64,000 bases of DNA, from the NCBI GenBank assembly GCA_009760885.1, contig CM019707.1, forward strand, positions 30,441,687 through 30,505,686, read 5' to 3'. Below are positions 42,931 through 53,905 of this stretch, in pieces; position 1 is the first letter of the stretch; every line of letters begins with the position of its first letter. Below the pieces are notes generated by a model. That model did not search any database, had not been told where the DNA came from, and saw only the letters and a program-made list of their open reading frames with translations. This DNA is from Achatina immaculata (taxonomy: Eukaryota > Mollusca > Gastropoda > Stylommatophora > Achatinidae). The translations under genes and the position numbers were made by a program.

Positions 42931-44154
42931 AAAAGGACAGAATTTCTTGGACATGTCACGAAACGATAGAAGTTGGAGAACTTGGCAGTGGCTGGAAAAT
43001 GGAAGAGGAAGGCTGAGAGAAAAATGAGGAGAGAGAGGAAAACTGAGAGAAAAAAGAGAGAGGGAGGCTGAGAGAAAAATGAGAGGGAGGGAGGCTGAGA
43101 GAAAAATGAGTAGAGAGAGGGAGGCTGAGAGAAAAATGAGAGGGAGGGAGGGAGGTTGAGAGAAAAATGAGAGAGAGGGAGGCTGAGAGAAAAATTAGTA
43201 GAGAGAGGGAGGCTGAGAGAAAAATGAGTAGAGAGAGGGAGGGAGGCTGAGAGAAAAATGAGAGGGAGGGAGGCTGAGAGAAAAATGAGTAGAGAGAGGG
43301 AGGCTGAGAGAAAAAATGAGGAGAGGGAGGGAGGTTGAGAGAAAAAAATGAGGAGGGGGAGGGAGGCTAAGAGAAAAATGAGAACTAAGAGAAAAATGAG
43401 GCGAGGAAAGGAGGCTAAGAGAAAAATGAGGAGAGGGAGGAAGGCTAAGAGAAAAATGAAGAGAGGAGGGGGGGGGGGGCTAAGAGAAAAAATATCTCAG
43501 TGGACTGACCGAGTGGCATGAGATAGCTTTGAAACAACAAGGATCGCTCAAGATGGAGAGAATCATTTACTCGAACCCTGTCATTCATGTAGTGAGTACA
43601 TGAGAAGTTATATAGACCACGTGAGGGCGTGGTCTCCAGACATAACCAATACTCTTTTTTTTGTGTGTGTGTGTGCTTCTTCTTTCTTTCTTCATCTTCT
43701 TGTCTCTTTCTTATTTTCTGTCACTGACTCCCTCCAGGTGTTTCTTCCGGAGTTGAATGAAATTGCATGAGCAACTCTTGACCGACGGCAGAGGCCATCC
43801 TTCTCCGTGTTTAGACAACAGAGCCTACTAAAGAGAATTTAGGAGGACAGGAAGTTAAAAATTACGTACTGAATTATAGAAACCTGAAGAAAGAAAGAAA
43901 AACACACCCACACCGATATAAACATTTGTTGTAATATTGTCTGTCATACAGTTTCTCTCTTCTTCTTTGTTTTGCGTAGAACTAAACCCGGGACGCACGT
44001 GTTGACCCACAGTAATCATTCCACGCCCACACAGTAAATGCTCGTCTTCTATAGAGTGGCAGTTTTAACAGTTCAGCTGTTACAAATGTCAGGGGAGAGG
44101 GGGGGGGGGGTTGGGCTGGAAAATACATAACTCGGACAGTTTTAACAGTTTTTT
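42930..44154. repeat. Large tandem unit Y1 (with purine array)
   Basis: AGAAAAGGACAGAATTTCTT begins a segment repeated at 44,717 (offset about 1,789 bp). It contains a purine-rich array (42,985-43,490) of AGGCTGAGAGAAAAATGAG units and then about 650 bp of unique sequence. The latter includes a perfect 7-bp stem GACCACG/CGTGGTC at 43,615-43,634. No gene recognised. Confidence 0.9.
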
Positions 44155-44715
44155 AAACCACCTACTCCCGACTCCTCAGACTTCTGCTGCCCAGTCCCCC
44201 TACTCCCGACTACTCAGACTTCTGCTGCCCAGTACCCCTACTCCCGACTACTCAGACTTCTGCTGCGCATTCCCCCTACTCCCGACTCCTCAGATTTCTG
44301 CTGCTCAGCCCCCAACTCTCGACTTATCAAACTTCTGCTGCTCAGCCCCCTACTCTCGACTTATCAAACTTCTGCTGCTCAGCCCCCTACTCTCGACTTA
44401 TCAAACTTCTGCTGCTCAGCCCCCTACTCTCGACTTATCAAACTTCTGCTGCCCAGCCCCCTACTCTCGACTTATCAAACTTCTGCTGCCCAGCCCCCTA
44501 CTCTCGACTTATCAAACTTCTGCTGCTCAGCCCCCTACTCTCGACTTATCAAACTTCTGCTGCTCAGCCCCCTACTCTCGACTTATCAAACTTCTGCTGC
44601 TCGGCCCCCTACTCCCGACTCCTCAGACTTCTGCTGCTCAGCCCCCTACTCTCGACTTATCAAACTTCTGCTGCTCGGCCCCCTACTCCCGACTCCTCAG
44701 ACTTCTGCTGCTCAG
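44155..44715. repeat. Pyrimidine-rich satellite, block 4
   Basis: About 15 units, mostly the CTCGACTTATCAAACTTCTG type, matching the right part of block 3 unit by unit. Confidence 0.92.
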
Positions 44716-44716
44716 C

Positions 44717-45945
44717 AGAAAAGGACAGAATTTCTTGGACATGTCACGAAACGATAGAAGTTGGAGAACTTGGCAGTGGCTGGAAAATGGAAGAGGAAGG
44801 CTGAGAGAAAAATGAGGAGAGAGAGGAAAACTGAGAGAAAAAAGAGAGAGGGAGGCTGAGAGAAAAATGAGAGGGAGGGAGGCTGAGAGAAAAATGAGGA
44901 GAGGGAGGGAGGTTGAGAGAAAAATGAGAGGGAGGGAGGGAGGTTGAGAGAAAAATGAGAGAGAGGGAGGCTGAGAGAAAAATTAGTAGAGAGAGGAGGC
45001 TGAGAGAAAAATGAGTAGAGAGAGGGAGGGAGGCTGAGAGAAAAATGAGAGGGAGGGAGGCTGAGAGAAAAATGAGTAGAGAGAGGGAGGCTGAGAGAAA
45101 AATGAGGAGAGGGAGGGAGGTTGAGAGAAAAATGAGGAGGGGGAGGGAGGCTAAGAGAAAAATGAGAACTAAGAGAAAAATGAGGCGAGGAAAGGAGGCT
45201 AAGAGAAAAATGAGGAGAGGGAGGAAGGCTAAGAGAAAAATGAAGAGAGAGGAGGGGGGGGGGGGGCTAAGAGAAAAAATATCTCAGTGGACTGACCGAG
45301 TGCCATGAGATAGCTTTGAAACAACAAGGATCGCTCAAGATGGAGAGAATCATTTACTCGAACCCTGTCATTCATGTAGTGAGTACATGAGAAGTTATAT
45401 AGACCACGTGAGGGCGTGGTCTCCAGACATAACCAATACTCTTTTTTTTGTGTGTGTGTGCTTCTTCTTTCTTTCTTCATCTTCTTGTCTCTTTCTTATT
45501 TTCTGTCACTGACTCCCTCCAGGTGTTTCTTGCCGGAGTTGAATGAAGTTGCACGAGCAACTCTTGACCGACGGCGGAGGCCATCCTTCTCCGTGTTTAG
45601 ACAACAGAGCCTACTAAAGAGAATTTAGGAGGACAGGAAGTTAAAAATTACGTACTGAATTATAGAAACCTGAAGAAAGAAAGAAAAACACACCCACACC
45701 GATATAAACATTTGTTGTAATATTGTCTGTCATACAGTTTCTCTCTTCTTCTTTGTTTTGCGTAGAACTAAACCCGGGACGCACGTGTTGACCCACAGTA
45801 ATCATTCCACGCCCACACAGTAAATGCTCGTCTTCTATAGAGTGGCAGTTTTAACAGTTCAGCTGTTACAAATGTCAGGGGAGAGGGGGGGTTGGGCTGG
45901 AAAATAATACATAACTCGGACAGTTTTAAACAGTTTTTTAAACCA
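44717..45945. repeat. Large tandem unit Y2 (with purine array)
   Basis: Second copy of Y1, including the purine array (44,775-45,280) and the following unique segment. It is the last of the four large units. Confidence 0.9.
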
Positions 45946-46079
45946 CCAGTTAAAAGCTGAAAAGGGGTTTTTGTTCTGTTGTGTTCCGGTGATTTGAAAA
46001 TAAGAGTCCCCCCTCCCCCGGAACATTGTTGATGGAACGAAAAATACCGTGTACTGAGCTCATGAAAGCCGGACTCTGG

Positions 46080-46080
<1 letters not shown>

Positions 46081-46115
<35 letters not shown>
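46081..46115. repeat. (GA)n microsatellite
   Basis: About 17 GA dinucleotides, then GGGAGG. Confidence 0.95.
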
Positions 46116-46120
<5 letters not shown>

Positions 46121-46299
46121 AGGTGGTCGATATGAAGGATCATTCAGTACAAAGATTTCGTCACCTATTAACATCAGCCAAAGTCAGGTGCCCATCCTGT
46201 AGGCTTTGTTGGTCAGAATTCTACGCAGTTTGCTCCTCCGTCGGCGTAGTGTGTGTGTGTGTGTGTGTGGCTTTCTGTCATGCCATCACGTAATGTTCA

Positions 46300-47130
46300 T
46301 GAACTACTCTTCTCTCTCTGTCTCTGTCTTTGTCTCACACACACTATCCCTTTGGATATCACTGTTTTTTTTTTCTCAGTCACTTACTTTCTGTCTCTGT
46401 TTTTCTCTTTCTGTCTGTCTTTTTTTTTTTTTTGGTCGGACTGCCTCTCTTTGTCTCTGTGTTTATTTCTTGTCTTTTCTCTGTCTCTGTGTCTTTTTGT
46501 CTTTCTTTCTCACACATTGTATTTCTCTCTGTCTCTGTGTCTTTTTGTCTTTCTTTCTCACACATTGTATTTCTCTCTCTCTCCGTTTTTTGCACTCTTT
46601 TTGTTTCTCCCTCTGTATCTTTCTTTGTCTCTCTCTCTCTTTGTTTGCCGCTCATTGTCTCTGTCTCTTTCTGTCTTTGTCTATACATCTCTCTCTCTCT
46701 TTGTTTCTCACTCTCCCTCTCTGTATCTGTTTGTCTCTCTCTCTTTGTTTGCTCTCATTGTCTCTGTCTCTTTCTGTCTTTGTTCATCTCTCTCTGTTTC
46801 TCACTCTCCCTCTCTGTATCTCTCTTTGTCTCTCTCTTTCTCACTCTCCCTCTCTGTATCTCTCTTTGTCTCTCTCTTTCTCACTCTCCCTCTCTGTATC
46901 TGTTTGTCTCTCTCTCTCTTCGTTTACCGCTCATTGTCTCTGTCTCTTTCTGTCTTTGTCTGTACATCTCTCTCTCTCTCTTTGTTTCTCACTCTCCCTT
47001 TCTGTATCTCTCTTTGTCTCTCTCTCTGTTTTAATGTCTCTCACTCTCTGTCTCTCCGTTTCTCTTTTTTTGTCTGCCTCTCTTTGCCTCTGTCTGTCTG
47101 TCTGTTACATTATCCTCTTTCTCTCATAGC
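46300..47130. repeat. Polypyrimidine tract, (TCTCTG)n-like, about 830 bp
   Basis: Dominated by TCTCTCTGTCTC and CTTTGTCTCTCT words, with phrases such as CACTCTCCCTCTCTGTATCT repeated at variable spacing. (GT)n lies just upstream at 46,248-46,268. Three overlapping frames of 234-374 codons are artefacts of stop-free composition (Leu/Ser/Cys/Phe only). Confidence 0.93.
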
Positions 47131-47559
47131 TTCACGATTGCTCCTCATCCCTCCACTGCTCATAAACACCAGACAACTGTTTGATGATCTCTTATTTCTA
47201 AACTTCTTCTTTGACGGCTTTTTTTTTTTAAAAGAAAGAGTTGATGATATGAATTTTGATTGTTACTGGAAACCTTCACGGGTGAAATGTGGTGGTTTAT
47301 TGTTGTTGTTTTGTTTTTGTTTTTTTTTTTGGGGGGGGGGGAACCCCGAAAAACGCGTTTTGCCGAAATATTGGTAGAGTTTTCTTGCCTTTTTTTTTCC
47401 TCATACGAAATCTTTACCTGTTGGAAAACGGTACATCTGCTTCATTGTTTAAACTCCAGAGAACGCGGTGGTTTTAACGTTAGCCACGGCAGAGAACATA
47501 ATATCCTGAAGACCATACGAGGGGGAGAAGGTGGAAGGGGAAAGAGCGAGAGGTAGACA
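47131..47559. other. Non-coding stretch
   Basis: T run near 47,221 and G run at 47,331-47,341; no gene recognised. Confidence 0.4.
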
Positions 47560-47702
47560 GACACAAGATGTAGATGGTGGGGGGGGGGGAGATGACTTAC
47601 AGGAATGGACAAGGTTGTTAGTAGGTAGAAGACGCTGGAGATCCTTAATTGCCAGACTTCGGTATAGAAAGACGGCACATGATGATGATGATGATGGTGA
47701 TG
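47560..47702 (+). pseudogene. RTE-like LINE C-terminal remnant with (GAT)n tail
   Basis: The plus strand reads DDLQEWTRLLVGRRRWRSLI then ARLRYRKTAH and a run of Asp from (GAT)n. The DRxxWR-type motif before a (GAT)n tail matches the C-terminal end of RTE-type LINEs, like RTE-B here (DRVLWRSIIASA). Only about 45 codons remain. Confidence 0.6.
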
Positions 47703-47847
47703 AACGTATGTTTTAGCTGGTTGGAGTTTAGTTTAGGAACACCTGGATGTGGACCATAAGTGCTAGAAAGCAGACAGTGGTCATTAGGCATGAGTTCGAC
47801 TCCAGGAGAGGTCGTTAAGTGGATTTATGAACGGAATGCAGGTATAT

Positions 47848-48060
47848 AAAATCACTGAGCTCCATGGTCTCCGGGTTAGAAATTTGCCTTGGGGGATGGG
47901 GGTTCGAATCCTATCAGAAGTGGCAGAAACCCCGGGAGGGTGAGTGGGGGGGGGGGGGGCTAGTGGGACTGACTGCGCACGTTAAAAATTCTTTGGCAGT
48001 TGGAGAAATAGGCCAGACGGCCGCTACCCGGGCAGAATTCCAGGAAAAAAAAATGTGCTA
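47848..48060 (+). mobile_element. tRNA-derived SINE candidate
   Basis: TGGTCTCCGGGTTAG works as an A box and GGGGGTTCGAATCC is a perfect B box 22 bases on. A body follows with a G run and CCAGACGGCCGCTACCCGGG, ending in AGGAAAAAAAAA at 48,042-48,053. Head, body and A-rich end suggest a SINE; no TSD was found. Confidence 0.55.
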
Positions 48061-48239
48061 GGGAAATTGGCTCCAGCACTTGGATGTTAGCAACACCCGA
48101 TATGAGGTGGTACCAGAAACGGAGGGGTGGGGTGGGGGTGAGGGTCGCCGAGAAGATGATATGAGAATGCCATGAAGATCACAACGAATCAGATCCTGAG
48201 CTGGTTTGTCGTTTAGTGGTCAGACTTTGGCATCCATTG

Positions 48240-48490
48240 CATCACAGAGTGCGAGTGTGGGGATAATTGGGGGAGTTAAGGATAATAGAGTGTCTCGCTT
48301 TACGTAGGTGCGAGTTTGAGGATAATTGAGGGAGTTAAGGATAATAGAGTGTCTCGCTTTACGTAGGTGCGAGTTTGAGGATAATTGGGGGAGTTAAGAT
48401 AATAGAGTGTCTCGCTTTACTTAGGTGCGAGTTTGAGGATAATTGGGGAGTTAAGGATAATAGAGTGTCTCGCTTTACTTAGGATAATAG
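48240..48490. repeat. 59-bp tandem repeat, four units
   Basis: Units of GTGCGAGTTTGAGGATAATT, GGGAGTTAAGGATAATAGAG and TGTCTCGCTTTACGTAG. Confidence 0.9.
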
Positions 48491-49199
48491 TCTCCATTTA
48501 CTTTACCACTCTACAGCGAGGAATGGCCGGGATAGTTCAGATGTATCATTGCTGATATCCTCCACGGAGGACATCAACATGCAACAATAACAACAGTAAC
48601 ATGCAGTAGTTGTAATATTTTCACATCTTCTCATGTTAATGTGTTTTTAAAAAAAATTTTTTCCTGTTTGTAACTCATTCATTCATCTTATTTCGTAAAA
48701 GTGCCCGTTTGCTGGCAGATCTTTCACTGAATCTGTTGAAGATTTTCCTTCCGCAAGTCTTCCTGCACTAACTTCACAAGGTTCAGTATCGCGTCCGCGA
48801 ATTCACTTTCGGTCGTGTTCTGCGTATTTTCAAAATATCCTGGCCACTGTTTTCCATTACCAGGCAACCCCCCTCCCCCCCCCCCGTTCTTGTAGAAGCA
48901 GTGGTTCTCAACATTTGTCAGATGTCGGATCCCTGAAACAAATGACGACCCACCACTATCAACACACGCAGTATACCGGACACTTGCTGGTTATTTAGAA
49001 ACCTTCGCAAAGTTTTGTTAGTTTACGTCAGGGTTGGCAACCTCCCTATTTAAAAATGCGAACATCAAAGGGACATAACCACTGCCTTTTTTAAAAAATA
49101 GATGTGACAGAGTTGTAAACATTATGATATGAAAGTCAACAGAGACCTCGAAAGTTAGCAGAATGCCAAGCCTATAAGAATGTATGTATTGAAGACAGT
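48491..49199. other. Non-coding; hAT-like end at 48,899
   Basis: CAGTGGTTCTCAACATTTG at 48,900 looks like a hAT terminus; the matching end was not located. No gene recognised. Confidence 0.4.
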
Positions 49200-50135
49200 A
49201 AAAATACAAGCTAGAAGAGTTCATGTGTCTTGAAAGCATGTTGACAGAAGATGAGAAGCTTGATAAAGAAATTGATGTTAGGACACAAAGAGACAATGCT
49301 GTTACATACCAGCTATCCCCGCGGCTTACACAACCCAACATCCCACTTGAAACTAAGAGAAAACTAATTAATAGCATATTCTTACCAGCACTGTGCTGCC
49401 AGTGCTAGATATGGGCACTCAGTAATAAACAACAGAGTAAAATAACCACATGTGAGAAATGAGATGTTTAAGGAAAGCATTTTTCCCATCGCAACATATG
49501 CCTGTCGAGACCTGGACCCTTAACAAAACAGCTGAGAAACACATAAATGCCTTTGAATGTAAATGCTACAGAAGAGTTCTTCAAATATCATGGACACAAA
49601 AAAGAACAAATATATCCATACTACAAGAGCTTAATATTGAAGAAGGCTTGCTAGTAAAGGGGAAAACTTAAGAGAAAAGTTAAATATTTTGGACACATTA
49701 AACGTCATGATAATTTAGAGAAGACCGTATTGGAAGGATACATAATGGGAAAAAAGAAAGAGAGGAAGACCAAAACGAAGATGGCTGGAAGACATCGTTG
49801 ACGATCTGCAAATGGATGCAGCAGTGGCAGGCCATCTTGCTCACAACCTAGAGGCCTACAGGAGAGCTGTTTGGGAGGCAAAGTTCCGCAAGGGACATGC
49901 AAATGAATGAATAGGAAAGCATCAAACATCACCAGATTTGACAAGCTAAGAACTGACACCATAAGACAGACGGTAGGAACTACACCATGTCTGCGACACA
50001 GAGAAGCAAAGAGTCAGGTGGCTCGGCCACTTAATGAGAATGGCACACTCTCACAGCCCAGCCACGGGAGCCTTCGACCAAAGAACTGCAGGACACGGAT
50101 CGAGAGAAAGACCCCAGAAAGAGACACCCACTAAT
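49200..50135 (+). pseudogene. LINE-D reverse transcriptase C-terminal part, split by RTE-A
   Basis: The left part reads CLESMLTEDEKLDKEIDVRT and ETKRKLINSIFLPAL, the RT thumb of an RTE/BovB-like LINE, ending CLRKA. The right part resumes SNITRFDKLRTDTIRQTV, then IRWLGHLMRM-like residues after a frameshift, then RERPQKETPT. Removing the RTE-A insertion and one copy of its duplication gives continuous coding across the join. Small indels (such as two extra bases near 49,455) make it inactive. Confidence 0.8.
49481..49912 (+). mobile_element. RTE-A LINE, 432-bp 5'-truncated insertion with 10-bp TSD
   Basis: Exact duplications AGGAAAGCAT at 49,471-49,480 and 49,913-49,922. The body encodes ETWTLNKTAEKHINAFECKC, YRRVLQISWTQKRTNISIL, LQELNIEEG and so on to the ANE-stop in the (AATG)n tail at 49,900-49,912. 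One frameshift occurs after GLLVKG. Confidence 0.93.
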
Positions 50136-50492
50136 AATGGCATGACTGTCACCCAGGCCACCCGTTTGGCCCACAAAAACACCACCAGTTGCATATACCC
50201 TCAACACTTCGCGGTACAAGAGGAAGGGTAGAGACCGTTTTTCTAGAACGGGCCAGATGCCATCTGTGGGTGGGTGGGAGTTGGGGGGAGGGTTTAAAAC
50301 ATTCATGTCTGCATCTAATTAATGAACGTAGTAATACACAGCCATGAATAATAGTTATTTCACTTAACGTAATATTGTGCAACAATGACGTGGTAACTGT
50401 CGGGATGTGGGTCCTGAGATTTACCTACCACTAGTGTATATTAATCCAGAGGTGCTATGCAGGTGGGGCCCCTGCCCCCCCCCCCCCTTCCC

Positions 50493-50700
50493 CAGTCATT
50501 TGCATGTCCCTTGCGGAACTTTGACTCCCTGACATTTCTCCTGTCGGTTGTGAGCAACTGATGATGCATCCATTCGCAGATCATCAACAGTGTCTTGCAG
50601 CCATCTTCGCCATGGTCTTCCTTTTTTTTTCTCTCCCCCACCTCATTATGTACCCTTCCAAGACTTGCCCTCTCCAAACTCTCATGACGTTTTAGAAACC
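50493..50700 (-). pseudogene. RTE-A LINE C-terminal fragment
   Basis: The minus strand reads EDGCKTLLMICEWMHHQ and SKFRKGHAND, the terminal part of RTE-A, with internal deletions. A C-rich tract (50,470-50,483) adjoins its 3' end. Confidence 0.75.
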
Positions 50701-51384
50701 GATGCTGGACGAGACATCCTCACCTTTCGGTCGTTCCCCCTTCCTCAAATATCTTGCCTGAGTTTTATTGTCAGCGGGCCTAGCTATCAATGGTTACTTA
50801 CCTGTATCTCAATCAGTATCGTGACAAGAGTGCTGGCCCAGGAGCCAAGTTTTTCGGGAAAGCTGTTTGGTGGTTTTGGGGGGGGGGGGGGGGGGGCGCA
50901 TGAGTCAGTGAATTGAGAACGAAGAAAATGAGAATCACGTGGTACGAGAAGTGACACGAGCGAAGGAGAAGGTTTGTGTGGCCAGAAAGTAGGGCAGCTT
51001 ATTTATAGCCAACCTCCGGCTTTTTTTTCGAATTATTGGGAGGCAATTAGATGAAGGTATCTTGAGACTTCCGGTCACATTCCGTGTCGTTTTTTTTTAA
51101 AGTTGTGATTTATGTTTTAATCATTTTCTAATTTGCGGCCGTAGTTATTTGAGGGAGCATAGAGCAAAGAACGTGAAGGGTAGTATCGGCAAGCTCACGG
51201 AAACTCGTGTCTCTGGACGTTTTAGTTTCTTGCCAAGCTGTGTCTATCCTCCACGAGGAGGAGGAGGAGCTTGCCGAGCAGCCAGAAGTCAAACTAGCAC
51301 CCACACTATAGCCTGTAAAAGGTCCCAGGTTGTTAAAAAAATGCGTCTTAACAACCGCCATAGCACCGCCTCACGGGTCTGATG
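50701..51384. other. Non-coding; long G run at 50,878-50,896
   Basis: No gene recognised. GAGGAGGAGGAG at 51,256-51,269 is a short trinucleotide run. Confidence 0.4.
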
Positions 51385-51462
51385 GTCCTCTGAATGTAGA
51401 GGCCGGGCAGACGAGCTGATCTCTCGCTCCCGTGAGTTCGAACCTCTCAGCCTCCGTCGTAT
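51385..51462 (+). mobile_element. tRNA-derived SINE head candidate
   Basis: GGGCAGACGAGCTGATCTC resembles an A box and GTGAGTTCGAACCTC carries a perfect B box. There is no cloverleaf closure and no visible tail, so it is kept as a candidate. Confidence 0.45.
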
Positions 51463-51754
51463 GTTATACCGTTATCTTCAAGTATCTGCGAGTGTTTTAA
51501 GTTCCTTGCGTGCCACGGCGTGACGGAAGTCTTGAAGCAGGGGCATCAGGGCCAGATTAGAGGGGGAAGGACTGCAAGCATTTTGTCAGTCCCCGTAACG
51601 GAGCATCAGAAATGAACATCCCAACGTGCATCGCGGCGTAGATTTTCTTATCCAAGATTTCTTAATCTTTTGTAATGATTACAGACCTTTTCCCCGGGTG
51701 GATTGCCCTCCCGTACCCTTTTCTCCAGTCTGTAGAAATCATCACCCCCCCCCC

Positions 51755-52025
51755 ATTTGGTTCCCATAGCGCCATCATTCAGTTCATGTACTCTCATCAT
51801 TTGGCTCCCATAGACCCATCATTCAGTTCCTATACTCTCATCACTTGGCTCCCATAGACCCATCATTCAGTTCCTGTACTCTCATCATTTGGCTCCCATA
51901 GACCCATCATTCAGTTCCTGTACTCTCATCACTTGGCTCCCATAGAGCCATCATTCAGTTCCTGTACTTCTATAATTTGGCTCCCATACCCCCATCATTC
52001 TGTTCCTGTACTCTCATCGTTTGGC
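51755..52025. repeat. 44-bp tandem repeat, about six units
   Basis: Units of TTGGCTCCCATAGACCCATC then ATTCAGTTCCTGTACTCTCA spaced 44 bp (51,801, 51,845, 51,889). Confidence 0.9.
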
Positions 52026-52194
52026 TTCCTAAAGAATCCCCTACAGCCGTATTGGTTACTGCATGATTGATTACAAGACATAACGAGCAAACAGAGACAG
52101 GTAAAAACTAGAGTATCTGAAGTCAGTACGTCATGTAACCATACTTTGGACCATAGTATCCCTCTAAAGTTATACCGGGGCCTGCCTTCTTCTT

Positions 52195-52525
52195 CTTGCA
52201 GCTGCGAGCTGGTGTTCCTTGCGGTCGATGCTACGAAAATATCGAGGCACAGCATTGTGTGAGAGTGGGAGCGGGTCCAGGTGGTTGTATTTTTTTGGGT
52301 CTGTCCCTGATTGCAGCTACAAAACAGAGGATTTTGCAGTACTTCTTTAGCAGACTCCACCACCTTGGGGACTGAGGCGAACCTTTCCCCTGTTAGGCTG
52401 TTAATGGTGGTACCAACGGAGACAAGGGTCTTGGTTGGTTATCTGTGTGGTTCGCCAACCCAGACAGTCAACGACCTATGGGTCGCTGATTGACCTATTG
52501 ATTGATCGGGCAGTCTTCAACCCCC
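52195..52525 (+). repeat. Family H dispersed repeat, copy 2
   Basis: Aligns over about 330 bp with 54,815-55,140: GATGCT..GAAA.TAT.GAGGCACAGC, TTCTTTAGCAGACTCCACCACC, GGTACCAACGGAGA and GGGTCGCTGATTG. No coding frame is shared, so this is a mobile or duplicated non-coding repeat of unknown class. Confidence 0.7.
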
Positions 52526-53165
52526 GGCCTCTCCCAACCCTTCCCAAAAGATGTATTAGATAATGTAATCACTGTTTTAGCTGTAGAGAGAGCGAGACAG
52601 AAACTGGTAGTAGATTGCTCCGTCGAGGGCGGCAGTTTTAAGGTGGGACACCACGCCCAACTTTCACCCCTGACAGTTCACACTCAAGCAACCCCCCCCC
52701 CCCCCACCCCATAGTTGACTGAGCTAACTGAACTGGCCATAAATTTATCTCCCCCCAGACTGAACCCATCTTTCAAACCGATGAGTCACTGATTTGACCC
52801 CAGTGTGTCTCCCCAACCCCCTCCCCCTCCAAACGAACCCCAGTTCACGATCATGAATATTTAGGTCAGTCATGTTGAACCCTTCGCCCTTGCTGTAAGA
52901 TAGAAAGTTTTTAGTTGGCAGGATTTGTGGGATGAAAGATATCTTAGTAATCAGGTGCAAAAATTGGGAACTGGGTAAGACTGCTCAGTCTGTTCGTGGA
53001 GCTTTAGAAGCAGTAGATCAGTGATTCTTAACTTGGGGACTTTGGATCCCCAGGTGCTCCATGGATGGATTTTTATTGGTCAGCGAACCAGCAGGTGGGT
53101 TGGTTCGATTAAAAAAAAGATCATAACATTATTTGGGTTCTGTTTATTGCATTACATTTTCATGA
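52526..53165. other. Non-coding; hAT-like end at 53,020
   Basis: CAGTGATTCTTAACTTGGGG at 53,020 is similar to hAT termini. C runs at 52,690 and elsewhere. No gene recognised. Confidence 0.4.
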
Positions 53166-53169
53166 TGGG

Positions 53170-53560
53170 GTCCACAGCTGTTCTCAGGCTAGAGAGAGAG
53201 AGAGAGAGAGAGAGCCCACAGCTGTTCTCAGACCGGAGGGAGTCCTCGGCTGTTGTCAGGTCAGTGAGGAGCCCGCGGCTGTTCTCAGGCCGGAGAGAGA
53301 GGGCCTACAGCTGTTCTCAGGCCGGAGAGAGAGGGCCCACAACTGTTCTCAGGCTGGAGAGAGAGGGCCTACATCTGTTCTCAGACCGGAGAGAGGAGCC
53401 CACAGCTGTTTTCAGGCCGGAGAGAGAGGGCCTACATCTGTTCTCAGACCGGAGAGAGGAGCCCACAGCTGTTCTCAGGCTGGAGAGAGAGAGAGAGAGA
53501 GAGAGAGGGGCTCACAGCTGTCCTCAGGCTGGAGAGAGAGAGCCCACAGCTGTTCTCAGG

Positions 53561-53602
<42 letters not shown>

Positions 53603-53905
53603 TCACAGCTGTTATCAGGCTGGAGAGAGAGAGGAGCCCACAGATGTTCTCAAGCCGGAGAGAGAGAGCCCACAGCTGTTCTCAGGCCAGAGAGAGAGAG
53701 AGAGGAGCCCACAGCTGTTCTCAGGCTGGAGAGAGGAGCCCACAGCTTTTCTCAGGTTGGAGAGAGAGAGGGGCCTACAGCTGTTCCCAGGCCGGAGAGA
53801 GAGAGAGAGAGAGAGAGGGGGCCTACAGCTGTTCCCAGGCCGGAGAGAGAGAGAGAGGGAGAGAAAGAGAGAGAGGGGCCTACAGCTGTTCTCAGGCTGG
53901 AGAAG
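53170..53905. repeat. Minisatellite with embedded (GA)n expansions
   Basis: About twenty units of CCCACAGCTGTTCTCAGGCC followed by GGAGAGAGAG of variable length, giving units of 30-70 bp. Open frames of up to 307 codons on both strands follow from the composition. PvuII-like CAGCTG is in every unit. Confidence 0.92.

Noticed and set aside
42238..44815. Frames of 234-243 codons rich in LLLPSP / TSAAQ repeats
   Set aside because: The 37-bp satellite unit has no plus-strand stops and rotates through all frames; no coding signal.
46206..47377. Leu/Ser/Cys-rich frames of up to 374 codons, membrane-protein-like
   Set aside because: Pure product of the TCTCTG polypyrimidine tract, which has no stop in any plus frame.
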